Positions 35,996 through 46,500 of a DNA stretch of 64,000 nt are shown here, in pieces; position 1 is the first letter of the stretch; each line of letters starts with the position of its first letter. Below the pieces are notes generated by a model, which saw only the letters and a program-made list of their open reading frames with translations, ran no database searches and was not told the DNA's origin. This stretch comes from a virus, in IMG/VR virus record IMGVR_UViG_3300036828_000755, positions 1 through 64,000 of that record, one strand, 5' to 3'. Made by a program: the position numbers and the translations under genes.

Positions 35996-38900
35996 CTAGT
36001 ACGTCACCTCCACCCCGTCCCAAGTAACACTGTTGCCAGCAGCATCTTGCGGAGGACTGTAGATCTCCCGAAATGGCTGATACTGCATTGGGTAGGAGTT
36101 ACCGTTGACGTCCACGGTTGCCACCTGGATAAGCACAGATGCCGAGGACAACTGAGTTACTACGCCGGACGCTACCGGAAAAGTTCCCCGAATAGTGGTA
36201 GCCGTTGACCCGTCTGAGTTAATTTTTGGGGTATAGAACGGAGTAAAGTTCCTCGCCAACACGATGAATACGGTGGTTGCATCAGGCATGATGTCCCACG
36301 TCCCGTTGATGGTGAACACCGTAGCTGTGTTAGAGGCAATCGTTTTTATGGAGCTGCCAAACCCAGTCCCACCAACTATCATAATGGAATTTCCGGCGTC
36401 CTGGTCTACGGTAAGCCCGTTTTGGCCATACCAGTTAACGAAATTTGGGTCACCGATCGTGTTGACCGTTATGGAGCTCGACATCGCCCTCATTACCACG
36501 ACATCTCCTGCCTTAAAGAGCTGGTTGCTATGCGCAATAAATTCAAGCGTGTTGAGCGTGCTTGTCGCTATCTTTGCGGTAGCTATCGGTTGAGGATTTG
36601 CGTTCGCCCTAAAATATAGGACGATCGTGTAGTTGACCCACTGTGAGTCTGTCCACTGCGCATCGTTGAACGTCAACGTCATAGGCCAGGTGTTGCCCAC
36701 CCTCTGGCCAAGTGTTACTTTCGAAATAACTTCCCCCCAAACACCGCCGTGGGCAATCTCGGTCTGCTGTATCTCAAACCCAAAGAAGTTTGGGTCCGGG
36801 AGACCTGAAAAGGTAGTATTATAGGCCGTCAACATCACGGTAGTCGGGTTCCCATTCGCATCTGTGTCAACGATTACTACCCCTGGACTCTGGTAAGTCA
36901 TGTGCAAGATGTCGGGTCCCATGTAGACCGACATGGATGAGGTTGTGCCCGAAGGCCAGTAAATCTTCGATATCGTGATCGTGTTGGTGTTAGTTCCCTG
37001 TGGAACCGTTGCATGTACCAGGATCGAGATGGGGCCCTCCAAACCGCCAGAGCTCAAGATAACGTAGTATGCTCCGGGAAGAATACTGCCGCCAGTATTG
37101 GCCGTGGTCGCAAACAGGGGGACTTGGGGAGGAGCATTCGTGGAAGCAACATTGACTGGGGCATTGCCGAAGATGTTGATCGTCCCCGGGACGTTCGAGA
37201 AATCAAAGGAAAAGTTGAATGTGTTCTGGCCACTGCTGAGGTTTAGGCCAGGTTTCCACGGGTATGGCAATCCGCCGTGCCTCCCTAACTGGGCTGCTCT
37301 CTGGAATGGGGCAGGGTCTTGACCATAGGCATCGGTATACCAGATGTCCTGGTGGAACCTAAATTGAAGTGTCCAACTTTCACCGTCTAGTCCTGGGGCA
37401 GCCGACATCAACCTCACTAGCTGGTTCGACATCCCAAGCTGGTCATAGTTCACGGCGCAGATGCAGCCGACCCTACTGGCAAGGTGAGCTGCCTTGGCTG
37501 TCGTCGTGAAACTAAAGAATTCGGTTCCTCCAGCGTCAAACCTGTTGTTGCCATACAGCGCCTTGGACAACTCCACGTTAGCTCGCCGAATAGCCTGGTC
37601 GAAGTTGTCTATCCCCATGACCTGCAGCTGCTCATCTATCCTTTGGTTTCCGGAGGACACATACCCGTCAGGGTCTATCAGCGTCAAGGAATCGACGACC
37701 CAGACGTTTGCCGAATCTTGGAAAGAGAACGCGACAGTGTTCGCCGTATCGTTGAGTGACCGACCCTCCAACTTCAACGAATCCTTGACGATTGAGTTGG
37801 CACCGTCGAACACGTAGGCCAAGTAACCGTTTGCCCCAGTCCCGTCTGCCCTCATAGAAGGATACGGGCTGTTGAAGTTTGACCCGTCTATGGGATCTGG
37901 TTGCTGGTCCGCAACCGTTAACTCAAGGTTGCACTGCAACTTGCCATTGGACGGGTTCCTGCTGAGCACTATCCCGGCACAATTCCTTATGCTTAGGACG
38001 GCCTGCGCAAAGGTTTGGCGGTTCGAGGTGGAAAAGCACAGGGAACACCTGAAACGGGCGTGCGTCGCCGAGTTGCCGTTGATGTCGGTGTAGCTTATCT
38101 GTTGGGCGCAAATCGAAGCAGCATTATACCACGTCGGCACGTCGAAGTCAGACAAGACGAACGGGCCCCAGATCGCAAGCAAGTCCATCAGTACCCAAAC
38201 GGGATTTGCCGAAGTTATCGAAGTTAAGTTAGCGTCGAGGCCTGGCACAGAAACAACGCCGTCGCTGTAGCCCACGTCCACCGTAAGTGGGAGGTAGAAC
38301 ACCGCCCCACCCGTCCCAGACCACCCGCCAGGGATAGTCACAACCCCTGGTGGGCCAGCAGCCACGGCAGAGGTGACGTACGAACCGTCCGGGACGCCGG
38401 AATTCCCCGACACGTAGATCGTCATCCCGACGGTGATGTCGATGTTGGTTGCTCCAGGACCAAACGTCAAGTCCGTGTTGGCCCCATTCGACGTAGCAGT
38501 AGTTACCTCGTACGCGTGCAGGCAGTTTGGGAAATCTACCAGGACCTGGACACTCGGTATGGAACCAGGCGCAGCAAGTTGGGAGAGGATCACCACCTCT
38601 ATGACGCACTGCGAACCGTGCGGGTCCCCCTTACTATCGTAGATCTTGTCACCATTGACGTAGCCATTCCTTCCCCCTCCCCTGCGAGAGCCATCGGCCG
38701 CGCCCATGACCCTAAAGGTGAACGTGACATCAGAACTATTGAACGGGATGTCGACGCCATTAGCTATGACCTTCTTCACTGTGGCTGGTTGAACTGGGGC
38801 CATGCAAACCACGCACTCGGCCCTGTCTGAGTTCGGGTCACCGGCTGGGGCAAGCACGGTGGCGTCCACGAACTGCGACCCATACCCAATGTTGTAGAAC

Positions 38901-39832
38901 GTCGTGCCAGTGGCGGGATTCGGGGTGTTGAACCCGTACTGATATGCTGCTCCTGGGTTGGTGTACTGCGTCCCTCCCCACCCTTGTGGGGCCAACCAAA
39001 CATTGCCAGGGAAGCGAGCTGTCGCGTTCCCTTGCTGATCTTTCGTGATGTCGCCGTCGGGGGCAAGTGTCCCTGAGTAGTTTCCCAACCTAGCCATGCA
39101 CCCTTGCGTCAAGGTCTTCTTGCCCGAACCACAGGACCTGGTGTAGTCGCACATCACGTACAGACCATTGCCATCCGTTATCTTGTCACCGTTCGGGTCA
39201 GTCAAGTTGGCGGTCGTCCTGTTTCCTGGGCCACCCTGGTCTGGGGAATAGCCACAACCCCAGTACGGGGAGAATGGGTTAATGAGCCCATCAAGCCTTT
39301 GCGCGGCGGTGCTCGGGAATTGGAAACTACACCGATTTTGGTTTGGGAAATTCGGGACAAACAACCTTGTCAAGCTCTGGCGAGCTTGCGCAGAAACGGT
39401 AAGGATGCCGTTCCCGGTTATGTTCGGCTTATCGAGTATGAAGTCCCAGGAGTAATAGTTCGTCGAAAACGCGTTCGTCGGGATGTCCCAAAGCAAGAAA
39501 ATGACCTTGACTGTTCCTCCCCTCCACCCGTGGGAATTTGCGTGGTTGTTCCAGATCTCAAAATCCCCGTCCGCAATCTCAAGTGAAATCGACCCCGGGA
39601 TATCGTACCCCTGCTGGGACAATGCCTGTATCTGCTCAATCGTGTTCTGGACCAGCCTCGACTGGTACGTGTTCCCGTTATACGTAACATCGATGGCACC
39701 TAAGCTAGGGGTAGTGGAGAACCTGCACACGTCCCCGTCAACGGCGGTGATCTCACACAAGACAAGTGGCTTAGGAATTGGCCCATACGGGACAACCCCT
39801 GTTTCTTTCCCTTGCTCGATGGTGAACGCCAT
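35996..39832 (-). CDS. Tail hub / tip protein with lambda gpL-like N-terminal domain
   Basis: A 1278-residue protein after the distal tail gene. The N-terminal ~260 residues resemble minor tail protein L of lambda (BR0599 type). They carry C168, C193 (WGCGYSP), C228 and C234 (MCDYTRSC) and C245 (GCMARLGNYSG), the cysteines expected to hold an iron-sulphur cluster in gpL. The remainder (about 330-1278) contains repeated beta domains, some fibronectin-like, as in central tail-tip proteins. It would close the tail tube and carry the fibres. Fusion of an L-like part to a J-like hub is inference from order and length. Confidence 0.78.
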   Translation of the reverse strand: MAFTIEQGKETGVVPYGPIPKPLVLCEITAVDGDVCRFSTTPSLGAIDVTYNGNTYQSRLVQNTIEQIQALSQQGYDIPGSISLEIADGDFEIWNNHANSHGWRGGTVKVIFLLWDIPTNAFSTNYYSWDFILDKPNITGNGILTVSAQARQSLTRLFVPNFPNQNRCSFQFPSTAAQRLDGLINPFSPYWGCGYSPDQGGPGNRTTANLTDPNGDKITDGNGLYVMCDYTRSCGSGKKTLTQGCMARLGNYSGTLAPDGDITKDQQGNATARFPGNVWLAPQGWGGTQYTNPGAAYQYGFNTPNPATGTTFYNIGYGSQFVDATVLAPAGDPNSDRAECVVCMAPVQPATVKKVIANGVDIPFNSSDVTFTFRVMGAADGSRRGGGRNGYVNGDKIYDSKGDPHGSQCVIEVVILSQLAAPGSIPSVQVLVDFPNCLHAYEVTTATSNGANTDLTFGPGATNIDITVGMTIYVSGNSGVPDGSYVTSAVAAGPPGVVTIPGGWSGTGGAVFYLPLTVDVGYSDGVVSVPGLDANLTSITSANPVWVLMDLLAIWGPFVLSDFDVPTWYNAASICAQQISYTDINGNSATHARFRCSLCFSTSNRQTFAQAVLSIRNCAGIVLSRNPSNGKLQCNLELTVADQQPDPIDGSNFNSPYPSMRADGTGANGYLAYVFDGANSIVKDSLKLEGRSLNDTANTVAFSFQDSANVWVVDSLTLIDPDGYVSSGNQRIDEQLQVMGIDNFDQAIRRANVELSKALYGNNRFDAGGTEFFSFTTTAKAAHLASRVGCICAVNYDQLGMSNQLVRLMSAAPGLDGESWTLQFRFHQDIWYTDAYGQDPAPFQRAAQLGRHGGLPYPWKPGLNLSSGQNTFNFSFDFSNVPGTINIFGNAPVNVASTNAPPQVPLFATTANTGGSILPGAYYVILSSGGLEGPISILVHATVPQGTNTNTITISKIYWPSGTTSSMSVYMGPDILHMTYQSPGVVIVDTDANGNPTTVMLTAYNTTFSGLPDPNFFGFEIQQTEIAHGGVWGEVISKVTLGQRVGNTWPMTLTFNDAQWTDSQWVNYTIVLYFRANANPQPIATAKIATSTLNTLEFIAHSNQLFKAGDVVVMRAMSSSITVNTIGDPNFVNWYGQNGLTVDQDAGNSIMIVGGTGFGSSIKTIASNTATVFTINGTWDIMPDATTVFIVLARNFTPFYTPKINSDGSTATTIRGTFPVASGVVTQLSSASVLIQVATVDVNGNSYPMQYQPFREIYSPPQDAAGNSVTWDGVEVTY

Positions 39833-39838
39833 AGTAGT

Positions 39839-40594
39839 TTAAAACGTGTTCTCTAGGGAAACCTGGACATCTGTCTCGTCTGGTCCGCTGCACGTGAACG
39901 ACAAATCGTCTGACCCATACCTTACCGTAAAACTTTGCCCATCCTCGTCAACGAACGGGAATAGGTACGCCATCCCCCAGTTGGCGATGAAGTGCGACTT
40001 AAGGTTGGCGAACTCAGCATCCCTGAGTCGCTGATAGGAAAGCATCCACCCCATCAAACCGTCTGTAGGATACCCCGAAAGTCCCCCGCCAAATTCTGGG
40101 GAAGTGTACTTGATGCCCGGCCTAGTCTTCGTCACGATTGTCTGGAAATTCTTCTTCTGTGAATAGGGCAGCGTGCTGATGGCCCCGTTCCACAAGACGG
40201 GGAACCGCAGGCCAGCTTGTCCTGGGGAATAGTTCTGCGTAACTGTCTGTGTCAAGCTCAACGGCGCGTCGTAGTACGTGCTCTTGTTTTCGGAACCAAT
40301 GAAGCTGTCAGAGTCAAGGCTCAGGTTGTCGTACGTGTCGGGTCCAAGGGTCAACGTTAGGTCTGTCCCATACTGGCCCAAGGAACCAGTAACGGCATTC
40401 TTGATCACGTTCTTCTGGGCCTGGCTCAGTATGGCGTACGGAAGTTGGAAGCTGAACAACGCAGAAGGCTGGACAACGTACCTCTGCTCGGAACCGTTCT
40501 GGAACCTCCCAATCACGGTCTTAAAAGAGATGGTCATCGTGAACGGGTAAAGGGCCGCGGACGTTCCCCTGATAATTGGCAGTGGTACTGGCAT
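39839..40594 (-). CDS. Distal tail / minor tail protein (DUF2460-like)
   Basis: A 251-residue protein between the tape measure and the hub, the usual place of distal tail or minor tail protein M/DUF2460 members. The C-terminal part has the family-like run of a Leu/Trp-rich helix, LKSHFIANWGMAYLFPFVDEDG, then the strands FTVRYGSDDLSF. No catalytic motif. Start ATG 40594 has GCGAGGT upstream. Likely a structural ring protein at the tail end. Confidence 0.75.
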   Translation of the reverse strand: MPVPLPIIRGTSAALYPFTMTISFKTVIGRFQNGSEQRYVVQPSALFSFQLPYAILSQAQKNVIKNAVTGSLGQYGTDLTLTLGPDTYDNLSLDSDSFIGSENKSTYYDAPLSLTQTVTQNYSPGQAGLRFPVLWNGAISTLPYSQKKNFQTIVTKTRPGIKYTSPEFGGGLSGYPTDGLMGWMLSYQRLRDAEFANLKSHFIANWGMAYLFPFVDEDGQSFTVRYGSDDLSFTCSGPDETDVQVSLENTF

Positions 40595-40597
40595 GGT

Positions 40598-43500
40598 CTA
40601 CCTCGCTGCCCTCTGGACTTCCCTCGTTAGTAGGCTGTGTCCATCTTGCAAAGATTTAGCCGTCGCAAGCCCAACAGACCTGTTATTCTTCTGCAAATAA
40701 TCGTGGAAGCTGTTCGCGTCAAGCGTATGAACCGTGTAGTTGTTGTTGACCGTTACAGGGGGTTGTGGGGTAGGCGTGCGAGCCCCCGGGTTCACGATGG
40801 AGCCGAACTGGCTAGTCTGACCGCCCGGGACGTCGTAGTAGGTCGGTGGCCCGCCCAACAGCCCGTGCGTTTGCTTCCACACGAATCCCTGCGTGACGAG
40901 CGGGTACGGGCTAAAGTTGGAGGTGCGGAGTTGCCCCTTGACCCCTATGTCGGCGAAGGTCCCGGCAGAACTCGCCGTCACGTTCAAGGCTTGCGGGGCG
41001 AGGTACTGCCTCGCTTGAAGCATGTTGGATATGTCCTGGGCCCTCCTTGCAGGATTATTTATCATGCTACCGACGAGGGACGTCCCCATAGCCACACCAG
41101 CGAGTATCGCCTTTGAGATTGGCTCCGGGTCAATTATGGCGGCAGCCCCCAGCAGTGCCCCGGTTCCCTCGAGAGCTCCCCCAGCGCCGCCCCTCCTGAA
41201 GTCCTTGACTGCCTGGTAGGCCGCTATCCCTGCGGCCGCAACGCTCACGGCTGTGCCTATCGTGTTGGCCTGCGTCACAGCTGGCCTAGGACTGACGGGA
41301 GCAAGCGGTGGAAGTTCTTCTTCACCAGTGTCTATCCCAGGACTCACCGGGGCAAGCGGAGGTAAATCTTCTCCCTGGTATGCGCTAGCAAAGGCAAGTC
41401 CACCTCCACCTCCACCAATCAACGGAGTCCCTGCCAGGGCCCCGGCATTGCCGGAAAGGATTGATGCGTCCTGCCCAGGAAACAACGTTTCTGAACGATC
41501 TTGGTAAGCTTGGTCATCAAAGCTTATCGCAGTCGAGGTAGCAACTCCCCTATCCCCAGGCTGGTACCCAGGAAGCTGTGGATTCATGAACCCGAACTGG
41601 TAAGGCGTTATGGAGGGAGTGCCTCCCCACTCTGGGCCAAGGTTTGGGGGACCAACCCACCCGACCCTCCCACCGCCAAGGGCACCCATTGTCCCGCCAC
41701 TCGAGAGTCCGGGGGTAATTCCCAGGTTCTTCTCCATCTCGAGAAGTCTTGCCGTCAACCTGTTCAAGGCGTCGGTATTCTTGTCGGTGGCCGTGGTATT
41801 TTTCACGGTGACCACGTTCAACTGCGCGTCGATCTCCTCCTTTGTCGGGACCTTGGTGCCGAGCATCGTCCCACTCAGCATCTTCCCAAGCCAGGTGGGG
41901 GTGTGCACCGGATTACCTTGCTTGTCATACGTCACATTTTCCAACCCGGGCAAGAACATCTTGACGTCCTTCAACGTGTCGACCATGAAGTTCCCGAAAA
42001 CCTTGGAACCAAAACTCCTGAACTGGTCAGTCATGAAGCTCTTTATCGCGGGACCACGGTTGTACTGTGAGAAAGCTTGGAAGATTCCCTCGGAGAGGCT
42101 CCTGATCTCCTCGAGGTGCTGCTTGCGAAGGTCAAGCATCTGCTTGAGCTTCTCCATCTCAGCCTCACGAATTTGTTCTTCCTTCGTCTGTTCTGCCTCA
42201 AGTGTCTGGTCCCTGGCCTCGAACTCGGCCTGGATGTTCTTTAGCCGAAGCGTGTGTATGTTCTCGGCCGCAGCCATCTCCTCGTTCTGGCCAACGGCAA
42301 TACCCTGCAAGTATTCAACCCTGCTTTGCGTAACTTCGCCGATAGACTTGGCAAGCCTCTCACGGGCAGTATCGATCTCTTGCTCAACAACCTTTATGCT
42401 GTCGATCGCAGCCCTTGAGTTGGCCTGAGCCATGGCCAAGTCCCTCTGATTCTTCAAGGGGCCCTGACCCTCTATCGTTGTATATTTCTTGCGTTCCTCG
42501 TACGCTTCCTCAATCTCAGCAACCTGAGCTTTTCGGGTTCGCTGGATCTCGTCCAATGCCCTGTAAGCTGGAGACTGTCGCTTGTTAGCCTTAGCACTGA
42601 TCGTGCGATCGATCTGCATCGCAAGGTCTTGGCTGTCCTTGAACATGGCGATGCGCTGTTCAGCATCAGAGCCCAGCAGTTCCTTGTTATACCTCTTAAT
42701 ACCAGTGGTAAGCTCATCGAAGATTGCTACCTGTTCTTCAAGTCTCTTGTTTTCATCCTGGATTCCGCTTGTTGAGTCCATCCGAATCTGGGCTGCCGCA
42801 GTCATTGCATCGACGACGCTTCCGGTAGCTCCAGGTTTATCGAGGAGGTCCTGGGCAGCGATGCTAGCATCCCGAAGCTGTGACTTCTCCAACATCGCCT
42901 GGGTTGCCCGCTTTCTTTCGGTATCAAGTCGAATGATTGCGCTGTCCCTCTCAACTTCATTCGCGACGACCTGCTTATTATAGTCGTCAACATTATTCAA
43001 GAGTTTCAACGTCTTCTTGGCCGTGTTTTCCTTAACAATGTAAACGTCCAATATCGCCTGCTTCTCAGAGGCATAGTTCCCAATCGTGACGTTGGACTGG
43101 ATCTTCTCAATCGCCAGCTGATCCCTGGTCTGCCCAATCTGGGCCTGGGTCATCCTGTTAAGTTTACCAAGTTGGATGTCGCGGTTTTCCACAGCTTTAT
43201 CAGTAACATTCTTCCTGAGTTGGTCAAAATTCTCGAGTCTCTTCCTTCCAAGTTCACCGCCACCCAGCCCGGTAACCATCAGGTCTAGTTGGCGCTTCGC
43301 AACAGGATCATTAGCCTTGGCTCCTGCCTGCACCTCCTTGATCTTTTTTCCTAAAACGTCTATGTTAGCAATTTCTTGCTCATAGTCGAGCATGATCTTC
43401 TCACGAGGACTCCCCATCGACTTACGGGCACGAAGACCAACGTTGCCAAGTTCGCTGTACTTTTCATCAAGCTTATTCAACTTACCCTCGGCCTCAAGCA

Positions 43501-46500
43501 TCTCAGAAATGAATGCCTGGATCTGTGCCCTCTCGGTATTGATGATCAAGACATCGCCCTTTGCTTCTGCTTCACTCGCAGCCTTTTGGAGGTCGCTCTC
43601 CCTCACGATGGCGCCAGGCTTAACGGTGCCACCAGTATAGGCAGAAAACTTCTTCGCGAGTTCTTCCTGACTTTCTTTTTTTCGCTGACCCTCAGATTTC
43701 TTACGAGAAAACGAGCTAAACAACGTCCCAAACATCCCTAGTTCAGGATTCCCCTCAAAACCCGCCAAGAGCGCGCTCAAGACCCCATTCTTTCCCTTAA
43801 TATCTGCGATATACTTATCAAGGGCCTTAACACGGGCGTTATATTCCTCGCCGAGCCTACCTGTGAGATCTTCCTCAAGCACCATCCTGGTGCTTATGTC
43901 AGCTTTTATTTGCTCGAGTAATTGGTTTCTACTAGCCATGGCTTCTGGAGAACCGTCGCCAGAAGACTTACTTAACTTGTCAAAATCTGCAGCTGTTTTC
44001 TTCTTATAAAAATCTACGCGTTCCTTGGAATTGTCGGCGATGTCCTTGGCAGCGTCCTCGTTCATCATACCGTATGCGGCCAGGCCAACGGCTGCTGACG
44101 CAACCTTGAGTGGCAGTGGGATCACGGGTGTTGCCGCAAGAAACCTCATGAAAGAAAACGTGCCTAAGGCGCCCAAGGCTGCTGATATCGCTGTAAGAAC
44201 CTTTGCATACCTTGCCATGGCAGCAGAATTGTCGTCGGCGTACTTCACACCCTTTGACAGCATGCCAACAAACTTCGTAAACTCTGGCAAAAATGCCTTG
44301 CCAACCGAGTACTGCAGCTCAACCACGTTTTGCTCAAAAAGCTTAAGCTGTCCACCGGCCGTCATTAGGGACTTCTCATAAAGTCCATTAGCCTTTGCTC
44401 CCTCAAGGATAACGGCATTGAGCAAAGCTTGACGCTTCTCAACCTCGCTAGCAGGGCCAGTTTTTCCCTCAGCCTTTCGCTCTATGTTTAGCTGACGATT
44501 GACCTGCAACATGCTCACCGGGAGACCCATGCGGTGCAATGTCATGGTTAATCCGGTTGAGATGCCGGTAATGAGCCTCTCAGCTGCCTCAGACGGTGTT
44601 TGACCTGTGATTACCGAAACATTCTGAGCAACCTTGGCTAGCTGACCAGCCTTGCCAACATCAAGTTGCGCAAATATCATCTTCTGGACAAGCTGATTAG
44701 CAGACTCAGTTGTCATATTGAGCTTCTTAACGTTCTGGACGCTCCCCATCACGGCGTCAACGTCAAGCGCATTTATCTTGGCTATTTCCTTAGTAGAAAA
44801 CACCAGCGTGTCAACCTGCGCAGCATAGGTCGCCATCTGCTTAACGCCAGCAAAAACGGCTGACCCAGCCGACGCCAACATCGATGCCCCGACCCCAAAC
44901 CCGAGGTATCCTTCCCTGGAGCCAAACGCCCGACCACCACCGCCGCCACCACCCGCGCCACCGCCGGGCCCGCCCCCGCCAGGACCACCACCCCTGGCAT
45001 CCTCTGACTTGACGTACCTTACCTTTGCCTCGTACTCTTTTCTGTAAGCTGTCTGCCTCTTCTTACTCTGGTCTTCTTCCTTCTTATTTATGTCCATCTG
45101 GATCTTGGTAGAAGTCCCAGCAAACTTCCTCTCGTTGTCTATCCTAGCCTGGTCAGCCTTTTCCCTGGCCGCGGCCCTCCTCTTCTCGATCAAGCCTATC
45201 TGATTATCGATCTGCTCCTCAGCCGCGACCCGACCCTCGCCAACATCCGAAATCTTCGACTTGGCCCTCTCCTCGAGCGTACGACCACCGAGCATCGTGT
45301 AGTATCTTTTCTCATACTGCTGCCTGGCTTCTTCCAACTCAGCCGAACCACCGTACATAGCCCTCGCTGCTGCGGTCGAGGTCTGCCTTCGAAGAGTCTC
45401 CAACTTATCGAACTTGGGAAATGGCCCTTCCTGCCCCGGCTCAAGTCCCCAGTCACCGGGAGACAACCGACTTGCCTCACTCCTGTACCTAGCCCTTATC
45501 ATCCTAAGCTGAGGGTCACGAATCGAACTCTCCAATCTTTCTTGTATGTCCGCATCAGTAAGCCCGAGCCTTTTCTTGGAAGCACGAAGTTTTCTCCCAA
45601 GACGACCCTGGGCCTTTACCGCGTCGCTGTAGCGCTTCTCTGCATCTAGCTCAGCAAAAGCTAGGTTAGTCGTCCTCTCCTCGTAGGTGCCCTGGATTCC
45701 CTCGAGGCGACCTCGTGCGATTCGTGTGATAGCAGCCCGGCGAGCTTGCAGCCTGGATACCTGGGCATCGAACGAGGCCTCAGTCCCAGCTAAGCCTAAT
45801 CCTAGCGCAGATTCCCTGGACCCACGACGCCTCGCGGCTTCCTCCATCTTTGCCTTAGCAGTAACATCCCTGAATTCGTTTAGTTTACGGGCAGCAGCAT
45901 CAACGGCGTCGGCCAGGTTCTTGAGCCTTGACTGAAGAGCATCGTACCTCATCTGCGCCCGAGGATCATCAGCACTTGGCGGTCCAAAGGGCGCTCCCCT
46001 GTTTACCCTAGACTCGGCCGACTCTGGCGGCTCGAGGGGGTGGCGACCAGCCTTCGTTCGATCCCGCATCTCCTTGATTTTCCGGTACAAGGGATACAGT
46101 CCAAAGGACATGAAGTCAAGGTTACCAAACCCAGCCTCACTACCACCCCTCCCACCCCCAAGGTCGCCCATCCCCCTCAATGCCTCACCAATGAGGTTTC
46201 GGTGGGCACGGGGTTGGAAACTGGCACCGGTGGCCCCCGAGAAGAAATCCCTCTGTGCTTGGGCAATCTTCGCAGCCGCTAGGCGCCTACCGATTACTTG
46301 TCCCTCGGTCATTATCGAGGTAAGTCCCCTGAACCTGGGGTCCTCGAAACCGACCTGGTTAGCCATCTGCGCAGCCGGGCGAATAGCTAACATGGCTGGC
46401 TTTTCCCGATATCTACTAATGAACGAAGCGATCGCTTTTTGACTATATGGGGGAGCCGCGCGCTGCGCCCACGGCGAACTCAGCATGCTGGCAAATTCTG

